A stretch of DNA of 64,000 bases from positions 33,324,431 through 33,388,430 of the forward strand of contig CM053326.1 of the NCBI GenBank assembly GCA_028583605.1, in the 5' to 3' direction. This DNA comes from Dastarcus helophoroides (lineage: Eukaryota > Arthropoda > Insecta > Coleoptera > Bothrideridae). Numbering within the stretch: position 1 is the stretch's first letter; each line of letters starts with the position of its first letter. The position numbers and the translations under genes are program-made. Positions 11,151 to 24,300 of this stretch are shown in pieces. Under the pieces are notes generated by a model that worked only from the letters and a program-made list of their open reading frames with translations, ran no database searches and was not told the DNA's origin.

Positions 11151-12169
11151 AGAAGAGATAAAAGTTTCAAAATTACCTTGAAGGTTGCAGAAGAAATTTT
11201 CGAGTTTTAAATTAGTAATTATAGTGATTTGAAGAATGGCACGGATACAGAGTACAACAAACGAAGTGTTAATTAAAAATTTTGTGACCCTGCCGGAGCA
11301 ATTGTTCCGTGAACAACAAGCGGCATAATTTAGTCGCCATCGAAGTAAGCCTAAGTGGTGCTTTTTATCAATTCTGTATGAATAATAAACAAGTTCGGCA
11401 TTGGCACACGATCACCTGGCCTCTTTATTTACATGTTTCCACCTAATGGCATTCGGACTGAATCTAGTGGCAAGCTGTTAAAATTGTACTACGCAGTACC
11501 ACCCCATTCCTTTCAATTCTTATAGGACCTCGGAGCGAATCCAGTTAGATTCGCAACAAAACGTAGGTGCCGCGGCAGGTAAACGGGGTTCAGGACCGGC
11601 TGCCAGATGCTGGCGTTGAAGTTTTTTTATTTGTTCGAACACGTTGATTTACTCCAGGTGCGATTAACTGCACATGCTGCATCCGCGGACATTTAAATCC
11701 AACTACGAATTTAAAGGGATTGCTTTGTTGATAAGTTGATAGTAACGCCACATGCCACGTGCCATTATAGTTTCGAGTCGATAAAGTTAATACGATTCTA
11801 TGGATGAATGAGGACGAGGGTTGGACCAGGCTGTCGTAAAATACACGTCAGAGGTGGGACATTCATGTGACGGTGTTTAAACACAGGAAAATTTAAAAGT
11901 TATTTTGTAATAAGTCATCGGCATCGGGGGCAGATATTGCACCTGGACAATGTTTAATGAGAGAAAGATCGTAATTAGCCATACGCCACTTTTTTACTAA
12001 GCAAGTGTCCCATTTTAAAGACTTTAAAAAGCATCAATTTTCATTATACTAAAATGTTCAAAATATCAAATAACAATTTCGTAAAAAAATTGCAACTCTG
12101 CCTCTACGTAGTAAGTAAAATAAAAGATAACGTTTACGATGCATTTATTTATTATTTGATAAAACTTAC
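11151..12169. other. Cyclin D intron 3 (near part), less AT-rich, no gene seen
   Basis: Higher GC and no obvious repeats. I looked on the minus strand for the missing C-terminal cyclin exon (the second cyclin fold, with a PS-I-A type helix) and did not find it. Confidence 0.45.
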
Positions 12170-12326
12170 CGGTATATGCAATGGCAACCAAAGTGTGAGC
12201 ATGCCTTCGTAGTAGATGGCTCTCGTTGCGCCATGAACATCTCTCGATGATTTGATCAATGTAGTCGAAGCCGGTGACGGATGCAACATTCCACCCCAAT
12301 TTGGATAGTACCAGTAATTCCCAAGA
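12170..12326 (-). CDS. CycD: Cyclin D coding exon 3
   Basis: Encodes residues 139-190 plus the first base of the next codon: SWELLVLSKLGWNVASVTGF through RRHAHTLVAIAYT. Acceptor GCTTCAG ends at 12327 and donor GTAAGT begins at 12169, phase 1. It contains the end of the first cyclin fold and the first helices of the second. Confidence 0.88.
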
Positions 12327-15300
12327 CTGAAGCAAAAGAAATCAATTTTAAAACTGAAATTTAAGGAGAAAATCAAAAAAAAAATCGAGCATAACCTGGA
12401 AACTTTTTAAAAAGTCGTCCTGTAGCTCCATACTTTAAAATTATTTTTCCTAGAGAACTTGATAGTGCACTAGGCTAGTGGTTGTGCACTAAAGTTGCCT
12501 TTTTAGGATTCCGTATCTTAAAAGGAAAAGTCGGAACCCTTATAATACCACTCAAATTTCGACTGATTTCTCGAAATTTCGTCTTTTTTTTTGGAAATGC
12601 TGTTATTTTTGTTAACGCTGGTTTTTTTCTAAAAACGTCCATCTTCTAGAATCGTAATTTTGAGAAGCTTTAAATGTTTTCTCAATTTTATCTCAAATGA
12701 GATATTAAAGACTTCTGCAAATGATGAAATTTTCTTCGAAATTCTTTTTGTCCAAATTTCGATCTTTTTTCTCAAAATTTCCATTTTTTTAATTCGTTTT
12801 TGTTTTCGGAAATTTAGATTTTCTCCTCGAAGTTTCGTCATTTGTCGAAATTTCGACTTTATATTAAAATCAGATTCTTTGTTGTGTTTCTGGAAATCCC
12901 AACTTTGTCCTCGATATTCGTCTTTTTCTCAAAATTTCAAATTTTTGTTCGAAAAATAGTTTTTTTATAAACTATTCTCAAAATGTTTTCAAAAGTTGAC
13001 TATTTACTCAAATTTTGACTATTTATTCACAAATTGACTATTTCCTCAAAATTTGACTTCTTGTGCGAAAATTCTTTTTTTCTCGAAATTCGGCTTTTTC
13101 CTCAAAATTTGTCTTTTTCTCGTAATTTCCACTATTTTTTCGAGTTTCGTTTTTCTTTTTTAATTTCAACATTATTCGCAAAACTCGCCTTAATTCTAAA
13201 TTTCAAAAATTTCACTTTTTCCACGTTTTTAATTTTGTGAAAATTTCGACTTTATCTCAAAATTTTTATTTTCTTTTGTAAATTTAATCTTTTTAAACAC
13301 AATTTCAACATTGCCAAATTTCCAATTTTTTTCAATTATTATTTTTATAAAAACTTACAGTTTCTTTGTCGATTTTGATTTCCTTTGAAAATTTCGACTT
13401 TTCTCGAAATTTCGACGTTTTGTAAATTTTGACTCACTTTGAGTAAGTCTGTTATTTTTTTTTAATCGACCTCTTGGAAATTTCGTCTTTTACTTGAAAA
13501 TTTTGACCTTTGAAAATTTTGAGGTTTCAAAATTTCCAATTTTTCCAAAATTTGACTTTGTTAAAATTTTAATTCGTTTTATAAACTTCGATTCTTTATC
13601 AGAATGCTGGCTGTGTTGGAAAACAATTCAAAATTGGTTGTGAAATTTTGAATTTTGCGAAAATTTCGACTTAATGGTTTCCTTGTCGATTTTGATTGCC
13701 TTTGAAAATTTCGATTTTTCTCGAAATTTTGACGTTTTGTAAATTTTGACTCATTCTGAGTAAGTCTGTTACTTTTTTTTTTAATTTCGACCTCTTGGAA
13801 ATTTCGTCTTTTGTTTAAAAACTTTGACTTTTGAAAATTTTGACATTTCAAAATTTCCAATTTTTCCAAAATTTGACTCCTAAAATTTTAATTTATTTTA
13901 AAAACTTCGATTCTTTATCAGAATGCTGGCTGTGTTAGAAAACAAATCAAAATTGGTTTTGATTTCCTGTGAAAATCACGACTTTTTTTTCGAAATTTTG
14001 ATTATTTTACTACATTTTGACTTCTTTTGAAAAATTCTACTTTCATTTCTCGATTTTTTTGAATATTTCGAGTCTTGTAAATTTTTGAGCTTTCAAAGTT
14101 TTGATTTTTTTCAAACTTACAACTTTTTTAAATTTACTTCTTTCCAAAGATTTTCAAGAAAGTCAAAATTCTTTAAAATTTCAATTTTTGGGTTCCGTAC
14201 CTTAAAATAAAAAACGGAACTCTTATAATCTCACTCTCGAGTCCGCCCGTCCGTTACAAAAAGTTTTTCCTTGTAAACTATGTAACGTGGAAATTTGACG
14301 TTTTGCACAGCGTTAGTTCTCGATGACCCACGCAAATACCGCCAGCCAACGATTAGAAAAAGAAATTGTTTTATAATAAAATGGTGGGTTAACTTGGTCT
14401 GCGAATAAATAAGTTTTGGTTAATATATCGTGTGAGATATCATTTGAAAGAGCTACCTCTAAAGATCCTAAGATAATTTTTTATAATTTTCGGTTCAATC
14501 GCCTTAAAGATATAGCTCAAGATGTATCAGAAATGACAGTCCCTTTCCCCGTTCTTCTAGGTTTCTAAGGATAAAATTTAAATGTTAATAGAGTTAGTAG
14601 ATATTTGACCAGAGATTTTATCGGAAAACTTAAGGTTTTATCGATATCCTAAAAGTTGTTGAGAAAAAAAAATATTTTATGAAAAAAATCTTCTTTTCTT
14701 CGGCCCGTTCTCATCCACTCCTCGACATAGGCCTCCTCCATGTTTTTCCACCGCTCTCTATCTTGAGTATTCAAGATACAGTTTCTGCCAGCTCGCCTCT
14801 GAATATCGTCTCTACATCTTATTTGAGGGCGTCTGACACTTCGTTTAGTTTCCCTGGGTCTCCATTTTATTATCGCCTTCGTTCACTTAATATCATCTCT
14901 AGGCGACGTGTCCTGCCCAGCGCCATTTATTAGTGCTACACATTCTATGACATCCACGACTCTCGTTCCTGTCTCTGATGGCTTCGCTTCTGACTCGGTC
15001 TCTCAACCTGATTCCCAACATTGCGCGCTCTATCGCTCGTTGGCATATCCTTAAACGATGTGCCCTGCTTTGTGTTAGGGTTACTGTCTCGAGGCCTTAT
15101 GTCATGACACTCAATCTGTAAGAGTCGAAGACTTTCCGTTTCAGATTGATGGCAATTTCAGGTTTCCTGAGGATGTGGCCAAGTTTTCCCAATGCCTCCC
15201 ATATCAAGCTAATTCGCCTGGTGATTTCCTCGGCCTGATATTCTTTGTCGAGCCTGATGTTGTGGCCAAAGTACACGTATTCTTCAACCACTTCAAGTGC

Positions 15301-18300
15301 GTGGTTGTCGAGCGTAACCTGAATGTTGTCTGGACTCATGACCTTGGTTTTGGAAGGTTCATCCTCAGTTCCACGATCTCCGAAATTTCTTTCAGCTCGT
15401 TTAACATATCTTTAGGTTCATTCGCGTCGGTGCTCATTAGGATGATCTCATCAGCGAAACGTAGGTGACACAGAAACTTTCCGCCGATATTGACTCCTTT
15501 CTGTTGCCATGTAAGATTTTTGAAGACATCTTGTAGTGCGAGCGTAAATAGCTTCGGCGAAATAGTGTCGCCTTGTCTGACTCCTCTTTTGATGGGTCTC
15601 CTCCCGGCGACTAAGTCTTCTTCAAATTTGATGTGGAGAGTGGCGTGTTCATAGATGTTTCTGATGAGGTTTGGGTATCTTGAGTCAATCCTTGCAGCGT
15701 TCATCGCATGCAAGATATCCCAGATTTCTATAGAGTAAAAGGCTTTTTGGTAATTGACGAATGCCATATGGAGGGGGATATTGTATTCAGTGAATTTCTC
15801 GATCGGTTGTTCGCACTGTTTGGTTATCATCATACGATCATACTGTAACCCTTTCTGAATCCAGCTTGTTCCACAGGTTGGTAGAAATCAAACTAATTGT
15901 TGATTTTTCTGGTTAAGAGCTTATATAGTACCGAGAGAAGGCTGATAGACCAGTAGTTTTCGATGTTCGTTGGATCGCCTTTTTTTTGAAGAGTATGGTG
16001 ACCTCAGAATTTCTCTAAGCATCGGGAATTCTTGAACAAACGACCTGATTTTCCGATCAATGTCATGGCGTCAGAAGCATAAAAGATTCTATATTTTTAG
16101 ATGAGACGTATTTCTTTAATCGTTTCTCCTTGACGGGCAACTTTTAAAAATTAATTGTTGTAGCGAATCCATAAGTCAATTTATGGAACAAGTTCGATTG
16201 AAACAACTAAATCCTGGAGTTTCCGAAAAATAATTCCAAGACAGAATTGAGACAAAAGAGCTTGTATGACTGGCTCTTCTGCCTCGATGTTCTTATTTCA
16301 TGAAAACCCCTAGGTTGGTGGTTGAAATGTCAATGCACTGACACGGTGCAACACAGGAAAATATGTATCTCAGGCTAATACCACTTCATTGTTTCTCTAA
16401 TGAATGCGAGAATTTCTCTTCGAAGGGCGTTCAAGTTTGTGTTTTGAGATAGCATCTGCGATCGCCCGTAGCTTGTGAACAAAGTTAAAATATGACAAGT
16501 CGCCAAACAACGAGAGTTCCCACCGAGAAAAACAACAATGTCGCAACGTATCGCCCCTAAAAACATGATTAGTATTATGCATTGCTCCAGATATCGACCC
16601 TGTGAGAAAACGGTCGAATTCCGAAACGGGACGACCGGACAAGGTGGCAGCAAGGGGAAAGATAGTTGGTAAAAGGACCCTTAAAGCACCGGAACCTTTT
16701 CAAAGGACTTAGTTCTTCCCATACATCTACATATCATTCGCTTTTGTCGATGTGGATCTCGGGCCATTTATTTAACATGCGTATTAAATCGCTTCGGAAG
16801 TGACAAATTAGTATACAGACTGCTAGAGCGCTAGTAAAAAAAATCAAGACTCCTCCTGTTCCAGCTTATTACAACTGAAATCCGACTCCTAGATTAGGCC
16901 CATTATTATCTAGAGCACACATTAGGTGTACGGGCTATATAATTTTGTTTAAATTGTACTATTTCACCGGCCAATTGAAACGTGTTCGGTAACATTAACT
17001 AAACTATTCATTAGTTCAATTATTAGTTCGCATTTTTTACACTTCTTGCAACTGTAAATAACGCTCCCCACAGGATAGGAGCAATAAAGCTCGAATATCC
17101 TTAGAAACTTAAACTTCCAACTGATTGGTCATACGAAATTTGAATACTTTACATTTTGTTAATAATTTTAACATTTTAAGATAAAGAAAATACGAATTAC
17201 ATTTTCAACATAAAAACTTAATAAAAAGTGAAAAATTCATGGTTAAGCAGATTTTTAACAAAAACAACAAATTCAATCATCTGAGCAAAATTTAAAAAAA
17301 ATGGAGCGCTTTGAAATTTTCAGAATTTCTTTGGGATCCTATGAAGTTGAAAAGCTGCAGTCAATGTCCTTAGTTCCTTTGTCTATCCATCATTTGCAAA
17401 GTTACGCCAAGTTACTAATTACCAAAATCAAAAACAATTTTTTTTATCTTGAAAGACAATGACTTGGCCAAAAATCATCGCAAAGAGCTGGAGACTAATC
17501 AAATCAACAAAAGAAATTAAATTATCTGGAAGAGGCTTACGATGCGATCACTGGAAAAAATTATCGAAGTCCGTGGACCATTTAAAAGATCAACAAATTT
17601 TTGGAATCATGTTTGCCCCACGGTTTTCTTCAACTTGGGGCTGTAATTTGCTTTTTTTTTCATTTTTCTGTGTGACCATTTTTCTTGATCATAAGTCATG
17701 GTGTTTAGTTCAGTACTTTATCGAAATATTGAGAAAAACTTCAGATTCTGAAATAAACTAGAAATGTTCTAAAATTAATTTGTGATTTAACTTGAATTTT
17801 GATTTTATAACTAAACTTATAGGAAGAGATATAACTTTCAGCTTAAATTGGAATATTTAAAAAAGCTAAACTTTCAAAAAAAATCTTGAAAATTATAACA
17901 AAATAATCTCCAATTTTCTAATTTAATACATAAATTTTGATGAGAGAACAAGCTTTGATGCGAAATTTTTAGTTGAAATTCAAAATCTAAAAAAAGTCGA
18001 AACTAAGAAATTATAAAACAAAAATTAAAAAACCTGATTTTCGAGCAATCTTAGAAAAAGAAAATTGAAATTCTAGGTCTAAATCGGAAGAAAAGTAACA
18101 TTTCGAAAACCGCTAATTTATACATATAACAGAAATTCATAAAATGTCGAGATTATTATGAATTTTCGAAATTTTGACTTTAATTCATATATTCAAATTT
18201 TTCTGTAAGTTTCGACTTTTAAATCACAGATTTCATTCAAAGTCTACGTGTGTAGAAAAAGTGAAAGCTCAACTGAAACCGAAAATTCGCAAAAAAGGCA

Positions 18301-21300
18301 AGATTTTAAACTAAGCTTGAAATTTTCAGGATTCTCATTGATAAATTTTGCTCTTTTCCAAATTTCATTTTTTTATTTGAGATTTCAACGAAAATAATAA
18401 AAATCTGAATAGAATTTTTGTGTTTCAAAATTTCGAGCTGAAAATTCCAAACTTAGAAAAAAAATGTTCGAATTTCGAAGGGTTTACAAAATTTGTAAAA
18501 TGAAATTATGGGCTTAGCATAAAATTTGGAAGAAAAAACTTAAAATTTACAAAAAGATCGCAAATTTTCAAGTTTAAGCTGGCACTGACAAAAACCTTAA
18601 ATATTTGACATTTGAACATTTTTATTTAGAAATTAAAAACTTCTAGAAAAGGAAAACTTCTAAATTAAAGTCGAGATTTTGGCTTTTTTTTGTAATTTAA
18701 TTTTCTTTCGAATTTTTTATTTTGCTTTGAAATCTGGACTTTTTCTAAATATGTTTAGTTTTTATCCCGAAGTGTATTTTCTCTTTGAAACAAATTTAAA
18801 AAAAAAACCTCGGTAATATACAAAATTTCTTTATTTTGTAAATATGAATTTTACTTAATCTGGACTTTTTTCGAAATTTCTAGAGAAAGTGGAAGGTTTG
18901 AGGAATTTTTTGTTAAATTTATAATTTGAACTTGAAATTTTTATAACCTTTTTTCCAAAATTTCGACTTCGACAATGAAAATTTGATTTTTTTTCTAGCA
19001 ATTTCTCCGCAATCAAACACCATTTCTTTTACAAAAGGATGTGGGTTGGGGTTTTCTCATTTCAACGTCAAGTTTTCTAGAAAAACTCTTATCATTGTAG
19101 CTTCCCTTTAAGTCTATCGTTGGCTGAAAACTGAAATGCTGAAATGTAAACGTTTATTAAAAATCTAAAATTTTTAAAATTATTGCAACGGTGAAGATCA
19201 ATTTTTCAAAATACTGAGTAAAAAACTGAACCCTGAAAGTGCATCTGGTGATAAAAATGCAGTACGTTGAAACAAACTGATATTTTTCCAAAAATTTTCA
19301 CTTAATCATCTCAATATATCTTAATTTTTTTTTTCAGTAGACTATTTTCATACGAAATTTTACGGTCTTTTTACAAACATTCAGTAATTTTTTTGGAAAT
19401 TTTTGCTTATATCCAGAATTGTTTGATTTGTGTGAATTAAGGATTTATCATATTTTTGAATTACAATTTAGATGTAAAATCAATCATATCGTTGACAATC
19501 AACCATCATGTGAAAAAAAAGTAAACACAAAGTATAATTTAGATTCAGAGAAAAATTTTATAAAAACGGAAGCATTTTCAAAAATATATATTTCGGTGAT
19601 TAACTTTCTAGAAACTCCTTTCTAGAAAGTTGCTCACTGAAATACCAAGACTTCAAATTCGATTAAGAAATTTTTCTCGTGTAGAAAAAATTATTTGAAA
19701 TTCGGTATCTTGAAAAAAAATCAAAATTTTATCTTTCAAGCTGTCGAAAACATTTTAAAAATGTTAATGCCACATACTGACTCAAAATTTTAAAATTATA
19801 TGAAATTAATAAGACCTTTGAGTAGCAATTTTTGGAAAACAATTCCGGATCTGTGTTCTAAAAGGACAATATTTTAAAAATGTCATGTCAAAAATAATTT
19901 AAATTTTAACGCATCACTTCCAAAAAAATACAAATTGGGGAAATTTTACCAAATAAAAATCGACAAAACGTTGAAATTATCTGAAATGCTAAACCTTTTG
20001 TTTAATCATTTCCAAAATCAATAGACGTCCATTCTCATAATCAACAATCACAAAATTTGGATGATCCAAAACCTCTATTCAAATTTTTATTGTGCCACCT
20101 GGTATAAAAATAATCATAAATATTTAGGCATTATTTATAAAGTATCGGGTGTCTGTATGTTATACCTGAACATAATTTGGGAACTGAAAATGTTACAGTC
20201 GACTGAACGATTTAGAAGATCAAAGGCATGAAATTTCATCTTGTCGGAAGTATTATGTTCAACAACTTGTGGATTTGAGGTGCGAATCAACGGATTTATC
20301 TGGTTCAGTAAATACACGACTAAGGACTAGAAAATTAGTTCATATAATTAAGCTTGGAATATCATGGAACTGATTTATTAGATATAGGAGCCCAATTTTT
20401 CCCTTTTATATGAAAATAAGGAACAAGCCCTCTTTTATTCCTAATTGTTTTGAAAATTCACATCATTATTTGTAAGTAATCAGAGAATATCTATGTTAAT
20501 AAAATTGAAGCATAGAAGTGTCTATGTGTCTGACCACTAATCTTTTGTCCGGGCTAAACTCAGAAACTGCTAAATCGATTTTAATGAACCTCTTACTAAA
20601 ATGTCGAGTATTTTTAGTGGTACCTTTTAGGATATTTTTATTCCAATAAAACTCAACTTTTTTGGTCCAAGAACTCCTGTGCTAACAATTTTATTTGAGA
20701 ACATATAAAAGAGAAACCAATCCGCAATGTTTTTGGCTGATATAATGTTGCGCGCCATTTACAATTCTAGCGGTTACTAGAATTAGGGCGCGAACCTTTG
20801 GAATCCTTTACTTTATTAAGATTAAATGAGAAATTATTTTATTTTGAAATATGACGTTATTGGACCTTGAGCAGACAAAGGGACAAGGGTCAGCTAGTTC
20901 CAAAAATATAATTCTTTACTAGTTATTTTCATCCATCAGTTGATGGAGTTGTCAAAAATGTTTGTAATGAAATAATCTTCATTTCAAATCTACCCAAATG
21001 AAGCTGCATACTAGATAACTAGATGACTAAGCACAGAAATGAATGATTATAAAACAAAATCCCAAATTTTAAGGTGATTTTCATAAAGCTCTAACTTAAA
21101 AATGGTCACAGAAATATGAAAAAAAAAACTTAAAACCACAAATTTCTAGTTTTCAGATCTTCAGTTCAAAGTTTTTGCGTCAGCATTTTTTAACTATAAT
21201 CAGAAAAAAACATGAACAGAAAATTGATATACACATCTTGTCTTGTGTTGTTGTGTTTTTTAATATTTCTTGGTTTCAGTGGGTAAGATATTATATATCA

Positions 21301-24300
21301 ATTTTTGAAGATAACCAGGACCAATGCGTTCCACCAAAATTATGGACAGAAAATGTTTCCAAATTTTTGTTCGTCTTTAAAAAAGTCCACACACTTCAGT
21401 AATTTTTTCAGCAATCCTATCACAAAGCTTTTCTGGATAATTTAAAAACTGGTTCTCGGGCCCTGTACGATGACTTTTCGCTGACTTCTAGTCGCTCAAA
21501 ACAAGAAAGTTATTGACTTCGGTAATCATTAGCTTGGGAAATCGTACAAAATATGCGAGTAGGGTTTTCTAGCTGCAAAGGATTCTCTACAAATCCCGAT
21601 TATTAGCAAAGTATTCGGTCTGTAATTAGTCAAAAGTTCCTGAAATTCAAAAATTTTGCATTCAAGATCTGAAAACTAGAAGTTAGACGGTTTTATTTCT
21701 CTCTATAAGCATTCTTCTTAAGAGTTACAGCCGTTCGAAAATATGGTAAAAATTTGGGGCTCTTTTTATAGCCTTTAATTTCTGTAGCTAGTAATATAAA
21801 TCTAACGGTAGTAATTATTTAAGACTCGAATCATTGAATTTAAATGTCAGAAAATAATGTTGGTAAAATTAAAATAATATTTTCATAAGTTAAACAATTT
21901 AGAAAAATGTGATGCAGCCTGTTTGAAGTAAAATACCGCATTGTACCTTCAAGATTTATTACTGACTTCATTAGCTAAAGTTGATTTATAAATGGTACTG
22001 GTACCATTCATAATGATTATATCTTTGGAAGTACAATTAAAATTGCACAGTAAATCAAATATTGTTTGCCTAAAAACCCCATAACATTCAGGAAGGTATA
22101 AATCTACCTCTCTGTGTTCTATGAAACAGCAGTATTGTGCTGTCATAGATTCGACAACTTCATCATGCAGGTATATGCTATAAACTTTAAGTTCTACATG
22201 ACAGTTTCAGTGATTGCTTTGTTAACTATTTCTATGCTATTATGGAAATAACAAAATAGTTCAAAATATGCACAGTATTTTTCAAACAATGATTGAATAA
22301 CTTCCAATGATCATACGAGTATTTTGTGACTTAAAAAAAAATCAACTCTAGTAACAAGTCTGGAACTTTTAAACAATGACTTTTCGGTTGCAGCCCATCT
22401 TGAGACTTCCCGGTTTCATTGTCACATTTCATCAGTATTCATCCCGTTCGTATTTTGCATAATATTATGATAGAACCAGTTGAAGATGAAGTTCCGGTAT
22501 CCCTAACCGTCTCGCTACCTTCCGGAATAATGTAACGAAATCTACAAACGTGGGAAACATTTTTTCCTCCCATTTCCTCGATACCTGCTCTAAATAATAA
22601 GGTATGAGGCCTTGTGTGTATACGACATCCACTGCAATATGTCTTGAATGCTTCAATAACTTTCTATGACTGGGTGTCAATCAGGCCGGTATAAGTTTAT
22701 TGTTGGGAATGTTGCACCTTTCTACAACTTGAAACTCCACCGTTTTAAATCATACGAGTTTGTAGGGGCCAAACTGACTGGTAAAATAAAGCAATGCAAT
22801 CGTGTACGACTGAAACGACCGATAACACTGGTCTACAAAATTGAAGTTTTGTCATGTCACATGAACTTCTTTTGTATTTTTTAATAGTGTTAATTGTTGT
22901 CATTTGAAATAAGCAGTTTTGAAATTTTCATCACCCACGGACATTTGATTGTTAAATGTTTGAAAAATGATGGATCTCCAGAAATAACACATTATCTTTT
23001 TTTAGAAGTTATGATACCCTTTTTTCGACATATTTATGTTATTTATTAAATTTCGAATTTTTTTTTGAATTTTTATTTTAAATTTATAAGAAGATTTGAA
23101 GTATAAACTGGGCAATTTAAATACATATTAGACTTTTTTAGATTCTTGTTTCGAATTAAAACTCGAAATTAAAAAAAAATCTATAAAAATTTCAAAGGAA
23201 AGCTTAAGGCTTTGAAGAGAAGTCAAAAATTCAAAGGGACTTGAAAATTTATGTAGAAAAAACTTTTTTTTATTAAACTTTTGACGTTTTCTTAAAATTT
23301 CCAAAGTTTATACATTAAGTCGAAATGTAGAGAAAATTTTCTTAGTTCATTTTTATCTATCAGTGTTAGACTTTTCTTTCAAAATCACGAATTTATTTTT
23401 TTCGAAAATTTCGGGTACAAACTCGAATCTAGATATTCATAGAAATATTGACCCCCTTTTTAAAAGTTAAAATTCTCCACCAATCGGTCAAATTTACTTA
23501 GAACTGAAAGTAGATATTTTATGAAAAACGTTTCATAAATTAAAATTTTTCGACAAATGTTGAAATTTTTGGATTACTGTTAAAATTAGGAAAAAGTGGA
23601 ATTTTAATTTGAAAGTCAAAATTTTATAAAGAAAGTAATAATTTAAAGTGTATGTAACTGGAAATTCTTCAGAGGAAAAGCAAAATTTCGTTGAGAAAAG
23701 TTTAATTTGTAAGACAATCGAGGAATGAAAATGGATAATTATAAAATTGATTTTTTACAATTTTGCAATCGCACACGTAAATACAGACGTACGGAAATAT
23801 ATGTTCTTTTCAATGGCGAATCCATATTAATAAAATTGAAGATTCTAAGTGTCTGTCGGCTGATCTTTTGTCCAGGCTAATCTCGGAAACTGCTAAATCG
23901 ATTTTAATAAAACTTTTAGTAAAATATAGAGTATTTTTAGGGGTACCTTTTAGGTTATTTTTATTCCACTAAAAACTTTCATTTAAAAGACCTCAATTGT
24001 GCTAACAATTTTATTCGAGATTATAACACAAATAAGATAAAGAGACCTGCAATGTTTATGGCTAATATAATATTGCGCGACCACCTACAATTCTAGCGAG
24101 TACTAGAATGAGAAGCGCGCACCTTTGAATCTATTACTTTCTTAAAATCAAATGAGAAATTCTTTTATTTTAAAATATGACGTTACTGGTCCTTGCGCAA
24201 AGTCGTGGGGGTCAGCCAATTTAGAATATAATAACAAATGAAAACAGTAGCGAATGATATCATTGTTAAGAGAAAGCTCTAATTTTTCCAAAACCCAGCA

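Noticed and set aside
22465..22884. Overlapping opposite-strand frames of about 70 codons
   Set aside because: They have normal composition but no recognisable domain and no splice or promoter support. Not strong enough to call a gene.
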